Positions 4,796 to 9,621 of a stretch of DNA of 9,621 nucleotides are shown here, piece by piece. This stretch comes from CAYYNP01 sp964472545 (GTDB lineage Bacteria; Planctomycetota; Planctomycetia; Pirellulales; Thermoguttaceae). The notes beneath the pieces were generated by a model that saw nothing but the letters and a program-made list of their open reading frames with translations, was not told the origin of the DNA and did no database searches. Location: assembly GCA_964472545.1 (NCBI GenBank), contig CAYYNP010000356.1, positions 1 to 9,621 on the forward strand. The letters are read 5' to 3'. Positions within the stretch are counted from its first letter, which is position 1. Every line of letters starts with the position of its first letter. A program made the translations under genes and the position numbers.

Positions 4796-7550
4796 ACGAA
4801 AGCTCATACCCAAACCCCCCCTCCCCGTCCAACGACACGTGTACCCTCTCAATCGCCTCGTCCGCCGCCATGCGGGCGAGGAACTCGGCGGAGAGTTCGG
4901 GCAGCAGGGTTCGCGTGAGGATATGGTCGACGTTGCGGGCGCCACTTTCGACTTCGGTGCAGCGCTCGGAGATGCCGGCAACCAACTCGTCGTCGTAGGC
5001 GAACTCGGCGTCGTGGTTCTGGCGGATGCGGGCGCCGATGCGGTCGAGTTGTAGACGGACAATCTTCCGCATCACGTCGTCCGAAAGCGGGAAATAGGGC
5101 ACCATCGTGACGCGGCCCAGGAAGGCCGGCTTGAAGGTGTTTAGCAGTTCGGGATGCAACGCCTCGGCCAGTCCCTCGGGCTCGGGCGCGGTCTCCGGGT
5201 CGGCGCAGAGCTTCATGATCAGATCGGTGCCGGCGTTCGACGTCATCAGGATCACGGTGTTCTTGAAGTCGACGTCGCGGCCCTCGCCGTCGCGGAGCGT
5301 GCCCTTGTCGAAGACCTGATAGAAGACGTCCTGGATGCCGGGATGGGCCTTTTCCATCTCGTCCAACAGCACCACGCTATACGGCCGCCGGCGGACCGCC
5401 TCGGTCAACACGCCGCCTTCGCCGTAGCCAACGTACCCCGGCGGGCTGCCCATCAGGAGCGAAATCTTGTGCTCCTCCTTGAACTCCGACATGTTGATCA
5501 CGGTCATGTTCTGATCGCCGCCGTAGAGCAGTTCGGCCAGGGTGATCGCCGTTTCGGTCTTGCCCACGCCGCTGGGGCCGACCAACAGAAAGACGCCGAT
5601 CGGCCGCCGCGGATCGGTCAGGTCGGCCCGGGCGGTGCGGACGCGTTGGGCGATCGCGTCCAGGGCGTGCGACTGGCCGATGATCCGCTGTTGCATCTTC
5701 TCCTTCAAAGCGAGCACTGTGTTGATCTCGTCGGTCACCATGCGGCCGACGGGGATGCCCGTCCAGCCGGCGACCACCTCGGCAATCGCCTGGGCGTCGA
5801 CGCAGGGCTGCATCAGCGGCGTCTCGCCTTGGAGTTCGGCCAGTCGGGCGTTGAGGTCCTTTAGTTCGTCGCGGAGCTGCGCACGCTGTTCGTCGGAAAG
5901 CGGCTCGGGCGGTGTCTTCTCATCGGTCGGCGTCTCGCCCGAGGTCTCTTCCGGCGGTTTTTCGTCTGTAGGTGTCGCTTCCGCCGGTGTCTCCTCGACC
6001 GTTGGCTGCACCTCGCCCTCGAGCGTCCGCCGAATACGCCGAATCTCGCCGACGAGTTCCTTCTCCTGCTTCCACTGCTCGTTGAGTTCCGCGAGTTCGG
6101 CTTCCGCGGCGGTCTTGGCTTCGGTCAATTCGTCGAGCCGCTGCTGGTGGTCGGTGCCGGCCGATTGCTCGCGGCCGAGGATCTCCAGCGAAAGGGTCAA
6201 CTGGTCGATCCGCCGGCAGCAATCCTCCACCGCCGGCGGCACGGCCGTATGGCCGATGGCCACCCGCGCGGCCGCCGTATCGAGCAGGCTGACCGCCTTG
6301 TCGGGCAATTGGCGGTCGGCGATATAGCGGTGCGAAAGCTGCACGGTCGCGCGGACGGCCTCGTCGAGAAGCCGCACGCCGTGATGCTCTTCGAGCGTGG
6401 CGGCCAGCCCACGCATCATCTCCACGCAGACCTCTTCGGTCGGCTCCTCGACCTTGACGACCTGGAAGCGTCGGGCCAGTGCGGCGTCTTTCTCGAAGTA
6501 CTTCTTGTACTCCGCCCAGGTGGTCGCCGCGATGGTCCGCAGTTCGCCGCGGGCCAAGGCCGGCTTGAGCAGGTTGGCGGCGTCGCCCTGACCGGCCTGG
6601 CCGCCGGCGCCGATCATCGTGTGGGCCTCGTCGATAAAGACGATGATCGGCGTGGGCGAGGCCTTGACCTCGTCGATCACCGACCGCAGCCGATTCTCGA
6701 ACTCGCCCTTGATGCCGGCCCCGGCCTGCAACAGCCCCAGGTCGAGCGTGCGGATCGAGACCTTGCGCAGCGGCGGGGGCACGTCGCCGGCGGCCACGCG
6801 CAGGGCGAACCCCTCGACCACGGCCGTCTTGCCCACGCCGGCCTCGCCGGTCATGATCGGGTTGTTCTGCCGCCGCCGGGTGAGGATGTCGATGATCTGG
6901 CGGATCTCGGCGTCGCGTCCGAGGACCGGGTCGACGTCGCCGTTGCGGGCACGCTGGGTCAAGTCGACGGTGAACTGGTCGAGTGCCGGCGTCTTCGTCG
7001 GTCCGCCCGGTCCGGTGGGTCGCGTGGCGTCGCCGTCGCGTGGGGCGGGAGCGGCCGCCAATTCGCCCGCCGCTTCGGACGTCTCGGCGGTTATGTCTTG
7101 CAGGTCGCGCCGCAGCGATTCGATGGAGATCTTGCCCAACTCGTCGGAGGCGTCGCGTGCCACGGGGCCCAACGTGTCGCTGGACAGCAGGGCATAAAGC
7201 AGGTAGCCCGAGCGGACCAGCGGGGCGCCGAACTCGATCGACGCGGCCATCCAGGTCTCGCGGACCAGCGTGACCAGATGTGGCGAGAGGGCCGGCGGCC
7301 GGGCGTTGCCGGTCTTCAGCCGATCGACCACGCGGGTCAGGTCCGCGGTGAGCCGCGAGGTGTCGACGCCGAAGTATCGAAACAGGGCCGCCAGGTCGGT
7401 ATCCGACGGCTCGATCAACTTCAACAGCCAGTGCTCGATCTCGACGTCGTAGTTGGTCCGCGAGAGGCACAATCCCGCGGCGGCCTCCAGGCTGCCGTGG
7501 CAGTGGCGGTTGAGCTTGGCGACCAGTGACTTCAGGCTTTCGTGGTCCAT
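4794..7550 (-). CDS. tssH: T6SS sheath-disassembly ATPase TssH (ClpV)
   Basis: A 918-residue Clp/Hsp100 AAA+ ATPase of the ClpV class, which extracts and recycles TssB-TssC sheath subunits after contraction. The N-terminal domain (about 1-150) has the ClpV-like segment AAAGLCLSRTNYDVEIEHWLLKLIE at 23-47. The first AAA domain has Walker A GEAGVGKT at 235-242 and Walker B IIVFIDEAH at 302-310. A coiled-coil middle region follows at about 440-575, then the second AAA domain with Walker A GPSGVGKT at 658-665, Walker B VVLLDE at 726-731, TSNAG at 770-774 and the sensor-2 SGARNVDHIL at 869-878. ClpB is excluded by the N-domain and the tssF-tssG neighbours. The middle domain carries a Pro/Glu/Thr-rich insertion at about 512-552, including two TPTDEK copies (526-531 and 540-545). 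ATG at 7550 with AAAAGG six bases upstream. Confidence 0.95.
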   Translation of the reverse strand: MDHESLKSLVAKLNRHCHGSLEAAAGLCLSRTNYDVEIEHWLLKLIEPSDTDLAALFRYFGVDTSRLTADLTRVVDRLKTGNARPPALSPHLVTLVRETWMAASIEFGAPLVRSGYLLYALLSSDTLGPVARDASDELGKISIESLRRDLQDITAETSEAAGELAAAPAPRDGDATRPTGPGGPTKTPALDQFTVDLTQRARNGDVDPVLGRDAEIRQIIDILTRRRQNNPIMTGEAGVGKTAVVEGFALRVAAGDVPPPLRKVSIRTLDLGLLQAGAGIKGEFENRLRSVIDEVKASPTPIIVFIDEAHTMIGAGGQAGQGDAANLLKPALARGELRTIAATTWAEYKKYFEKDAALARRFQVVKVEEPTEEVCVEMMRGLAATLEEHHGVRLLDEAVRATVQLSHRYIADRQLPDKAVSLLDTAAARVAIGHTAVPPAVEDCCRRIDQLTLSLEILGREQSAGTDHQQRLDELTEAKTAAEAELAELNEQWKQEKELVGEIRRIRRTLEGEVQPTVEETPAEATPTDEKPPEETSGETPTDEKTPPEPLSDEQRAQLRDELKDLNARLAELQGETPLMQPCVDAQAIAEVVAGWTGIPVGRMVTDEINTVLALKEKMQQRIIGQSHALDAIAQRVRTARADLTDPRRPIGVFLLVGPSGVGKTETAITLAELLYGGDQNMTVINMSEFKEEHKISLLMGSPPGYVGYGEGGVLTEAVRRRPYSVVLLDEMEKAHPGIQDVFYQVFDKGTLRDGEGRDVDFKNTVILMTSNAGTDLIMKLCADPETAPEPEGLAEALHPELLNTFKPAFLGRVTMVPYFPLSDDVMRKIVRLQLDRIGARIRQNHDAEFAYDDELVAGISERCTEVESGARNVDHILTRTLLPELSAEFLARMAADEAIERVHVSLDGEGGFGYELS
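5897..6005 (-). other. Low-complexity insertion in the TssH middle domain
   Basis: Residues about 516-552 of TssH are dominated by Pro, Glu, Thr, Asp and Lys, with TPTDEK occurring twice 14 residues apart and related PPEE/TPPEP pieces between. It interrupts charged coiled-coil sequence that resumes at LSDEQRAQLRDELKDLNARL. It is likely a disordered loop added to the regulatory middle domain. The reading frame is preserved, so the enzyme should remain functional. Confidence 0.6.
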
Positions 7551-7603
7551 GGCAAACCTTTTAGTGTCTTGCGCTGCAACGTCTGCTTGACGTGCATGAG
7601 TCC

Positions 7604-8899
7604 TTATGGATTATCGTGGATTGGGGGCTCGGCCCGGACCAGGGAGAAAACGGCGTCGCAGGCGTCGCGCTCGAAGCGTCGGCTGCGTATCCAGGTATTC
7701 CATCCGAGCCGCGCGGCGTCGGCCTCGGAACCGTCGCCGCCGAGCCGGCAGCGGGGGACTTCCGCCGCGGCCAACACGGGCTGGACGTCGAAATCGAATT
7801 GCCCACCGACGTAACTGCGTATCATCTGACACAACGGCCGCAGCACGTCGCCGGTGGGGGCGAAGCGGGAGAACTTGGCGTAACTCAGCGGCCCGAACCG
7901 CACGCGGAACTTGCCCTGCACGTCCCATACGCGTCGGCCCGCGATTGCCCCGTTGCCGAGCTGCGCGTTGAGCCCCTCGGGCCACTGCGGGCACGGCAGC
8001 GACGATTGGTCGCCCGGGTCGAGGTAGAGCCACTGTCCCTGGAACTGGATCACCTCGACCGGCATCTCGAAGTAGTCTTCCAGAATGCACTTCAGCGAAA
8101 CGGCCGAACGCGGATGTCGGGCGAATTGGCCGGCGTAGAACAGAAACGCGTCGTCGTCGAACTCCATCCGGCGCCGGACGGCCGGCGTGCCCAGCCCGAT
8201 CAGGGCGTAGAGGCATTGTGTGAAGAGGTCTTCGTCGTCGCTTGCCGCGTCAGGTCCGGCGTGAGCGGCGCGTTCCCGTGCGATTGGAAAGCGGTACTTC
8301 TGCCACGCCCGATAGAAGAGCGAGATCACGCGATGATGGAACAGATCGAGAAAGTCACGCAGCGCGTGGTCTTTCTCGCGGATCCGTTCGATCAGCAACG
8401 ACGTATAGTGTCGCGGCAACGCCCCGCCGGGGCCGGTAAGGCCCATGAACGTGGTCGTCATGGCCAGCGGGCCGGAAGATAGTAGCCGTCTCGCGTCGCG
8501 AGATGAATCGGATAGTAGCCGTCTCGCGTCGCGAGATGAATCGGATAGTAGCCGTCTCGCTCCGCGAGACGAAGCCGTCCTGGTCGGTCCCGCCTCGTCG
8601 GACGGGGGTTCATCTTGCGGAGCAAGATGACTACTATCAAGATGACTACTTTGACGACTACTCTTCAGTTCCGCAATCGCGCCGGGCGGAAACTCGTGCG
8701 ACGGAAGCGCACGGAACCGGGCGACTTCCTGGTTGGGCGCATAATCCTCTCCCACCGGCCGCCGTGGCGAGGCGTCGTCGTCCGACTCTCGTGCCATCCG
8801 CTCTAATAGCCGGACGGCCTGAAAGAAGTCGAAGCGATAGGCCTCGTCCAACAGCAGGTCGCTCAGAGCAGCGCGGTTTCGCCCGCCCGGGGGGACCAT
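7604..8899 (-). CDS. tssG: T6SS baseplate protein TssG
   Basis: A 431-residue TssG (formerly ImpH/VasB), a cytoplasmic baseplate protein that joins two TssF copies in the wedge complex linking the tail to the membrane complex. Family signatures are DLLLDEAYRFDFFQAVRLLER at 14-34, VARFRALPSHEFPPGAIAELK at 59-79, TTFMGLTGPGGALPRHYTSLL at 149-169, LFYRAWQKYRF at 194-204, and the C-terminal LGWNTWI at 398-404. It is longer than most TssG proteins because about 63 residues (about 80-143) encoded by palindromic repeats are inserted before FMGLTGP; they include three copies of an SSRDARRLLSD-type 11-mer. The frame continues upstream to 9412, but that part is tssF in another frame. The ATG at 8899 is chosen because AAGGAG lies 10 nt upstream at 8910-8915 and the family N-terminus begins there. 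It overlaps the tssF end by 37 nt. Effect of the insertion on assembly is unknown. Confidence 0.93.
   Translation of the reverse strand: MVPPGGRNRAALSDLLLDEAYRFDFFQAVRLLERMARESDDDASPRRPVGEDYAPNQEVARFRALPSHEFPPGAIAELKSSRQSSHLDSSHLAPQDEPPSDEAGPTRTASSRGARRLLSDSSRDARRLLSDSSRDARRLLSSGPLAMTTTFMGLTGPGGALPRHYTSLLIERIREKDHALRDFLDLFHHRVISLFYRAWQKYRFPIARERAAHAGPDAASDDEDLFTQCLYALIGLGTPAVRRRMEFDDDAFLFYAGQFARHPRSAVSLKCILEDYFEMPVEVIQFQGQWLYLDPGDQSSLPCPQWPEGLNAQLGNGAIAGRRVWDVQGKFRVRFGPLSYAKFSRFAPTGDVLRPLCQMIRSYVGGQFDFDVQPVLAAAEVPRCRLGGDGSEADAARLGWNTWIRSRRFERDACDAVFSLVRAEPPIHDNP
8478..8662. repeat. Hairpin-repeat cluster embedded in tssG
   Basis: On the plus strand a 33-bp unit beginning GATAGTAGCCGTCTCGC occurs perfectly twice (8478-8510 and 8511-8543), and a third diverged copy starts at 8544. 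Each copy contains a short stem: 8489-8494/8498-8503, 8522-8527/8531-8536 and 8553-8560/8564-8571. A related hairpin with a different stem follows, TCATCTTGC at 8610-8618 pairing with GCAAGATGA at 8622-8630. The octamer GATAGTAG that opens each unit is found inverted as CTACTATC at 8631-8638, and a GATGACTACT-type decamer occurs at 8626, 8641 and, as GACGACTACT, at 8653. The unit length of 33 keeps the tssG frame. The structure resembles REP-like hairpin repeats that spread in genomes, here lodged in a coding gene. It is not a CRISPR array because there are no unique spacers. Confidence 0.8.
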
Positions 8900-9621
8900 C
8901 GTCGTAATACTCCTTCGCGTTTGTTGGTCGTGGCGACGAGTTGGGAAAAGGAATTGATCGAACAATAGAGCCCGAGAAACCGCTCCAAGACCGAGGCGAA
9001 CAGATAAACGCCGCTGCCGGTGAACCGTTCTTCGTCGAAGTGGACGGCGACCTCCACGCCGCGGCAGAAGGCCGGCGGTCCGTTGCCCACCCGTCCGGTG
9101 ACGCGGCGGCTGCGGACGCTCTGGATGCCGTCGATCATCGATCGGGTTTCGGCCGAATCGGCGAAGTCGTAGAGCTTGAGGATCTCGCGGATCGCGTCGG
9201 CCCCTTCGTCGTAGTCGACCAGCGAGAGGTGGTTCAACGAAAGGTGCGAGATCAACCGCCACATGGCCGCGCGGCGGCGTGGCGGGCGGAACGTGGGCGT
9301 GGGCCGGCCGCTGACGCACTCGATTCGCTCGAGCGGCCCGCCCTTGCTCAGCCGCAGGCCCGGTTGCCCCTCGCCGAACGGCAGCCGATGCGGCAGGTCG
9401 CGGTTGAGACACGTGGTCTCGATGTCCAGCGTGCTGCCGATCGCCACCGACGATTGCATGTCCAAATCGACCAGCGTAAGAGAGACTTCGGTGCCCCGGT
9501 CGAGTTCGCTTTCGGCCGGGCGGCGCGTGGTGTAGTAGAACGTCTCCTGACGGCGGCGGTCGGTGGCGTGTTTGAGCGAATAAAACGGCCGATACTCGAC
9601 CGGCTGGTTGTCCGGCGACGT
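8863..9621 (-). CDS. tssF: T6SS baseplate protein TssF, C-terminal part
   Basis: The last 252 residues of TssF (formerly ImpG/VasA) are present; the 5' part lies beyond the window edge. TssF is the main wedge protein of the T6SS baseplate and works with TssG in a TssF2-TssG complex. Signatures, in fragment numbering, are EYRPFYSLKHA at 9-19, NRDLPHRLPFGEGQP at 73-87, WRLISHLSLNHLSL at 121-134, REILKLYDF at 145-153, FDEERFTGSG at 195-204 and INSFSQL at 222-228. The frame is open from 9621 to the TGA at 8863. The end overlaps the tssG start by 37 nt, which implies tight translational coupling and is consistent with the two proteins being made in a linked ratio. The order tssF-tssG-tssH matches the common T6SS gene order. 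Confidence 0.95.
   Translation of the reverse strand, partial: TSPDNQPVEYRPFYSLKHATDRRRQETFYYTTRRPAESELDRGTEVSLTLVDLDMQSSVAIGSTLDIETTCLNRDLPHRLPFGEGQPGLRLSKGGPLERIECVSGRPTPTFRPPRRRAAMWRLISHLSLNHLSLVDYDEGADAIREILKLYDFADSAETRSMIDGIQSVRSRRVTGRVGNGPPAFCRGVEVAVHFDEERFTGSGVYLFASVLERFLGLYCSINSFSQLVATTNKREGVLRRWSPRAGETALL

Noticed and set aside
5920..7470. Long 516-codon open frame on the minus strand inside tssH
   Set aside because: It is an alternative frame of tssH, with Arg/Gly/Pro-rich composition typical of frame-shifted high-GC DNA, while the tssH frame carries all AAA+ motifs.
6147..7529. 460-codon open frame on the plus strand opposite tssH
   Set aside because: It is an antisense shadow of tssH; composition is skewed and no domain is recognisable.
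8478..8576. Tandem 33-bp repeats as a possible CRISPR array
   Set aside because: Units abut directly with no unique spacers, only three copies exist, there are no cas genes, and they lie within the tssG coding frame.
8900..9412. Upstream extension of tssG to a 602-residue protein
   Set aside because: The extension is an alternative frame of tssF and is Arg/Pro-rich; the TssG family N-terminus and an SD both support the start at 8899.

Overview
The window is high-GC, gene-dense DNA that probably comes from a planctomycete of the Pirellulales type. This is inferred from the style of the proteins, an exported Spy-like helical protein, a secreted PHB-depolymerase-like esterase and the many palindromic hairpin repeats between and inside genes. 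No rRNA or marker gene is present to prove it. Every credible gene is on the minus strand, so transcription runs from high to low coordinates.

Right part (9621 to 3943): the distal end of a type VI secretion system (T6SS) operon. It reads tssF (5' end outside the window), tssG (overlapping tssF by 37 nt) and tssH/clpV, the ATPase that recycles the contracted sheath. Two small genes follow that are not standard T6SS components. One encodes a 170-aa membrane protein whose Shine-Dalgarno (SD) overlaps the tssH stop codon. The other encodes a 107-aa zinc-ribbon protein that begins 3 nt after the previous stop. The two share a short DPxPY motif. TssF and TssG build the baseplate wedge; TssH disassembles the sheath. 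The two small proteins are candidate lineage-specific accessories.

Middle part (3798 to 2146): two exported proteins, each with a strong GAGGAG ribosome-binding site. One is a proline-rich, helical Spy/LTXXQ-like protein with two similar halves. The other is an alpha/beta hydrolase with a complete Ser-Asp-His triad.

Left part (2145 to 1): a 285-nt intergenic region packed with imperfect inverted repeats; the repair enzyme NnrD (ADP-dependent NAD(P)H-hydrate dehydratase); a MITE-like palindrome of about 158 bp whose right end supplies the nnrD stop codon; an unrecognised three-helix membrane protein; and an end region with two mutually exclusive hairpins.

The most striking observation is inside tssG. 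A cluster of hairpin repeats, including a 33-bp tandem unit, sits in frame and adds about 60 low-complexity residues to a baseplate protein just before its conserved FMGLTGP motif. No tRNA, rRNA, CRISPR array, transposase or integrase was seen.
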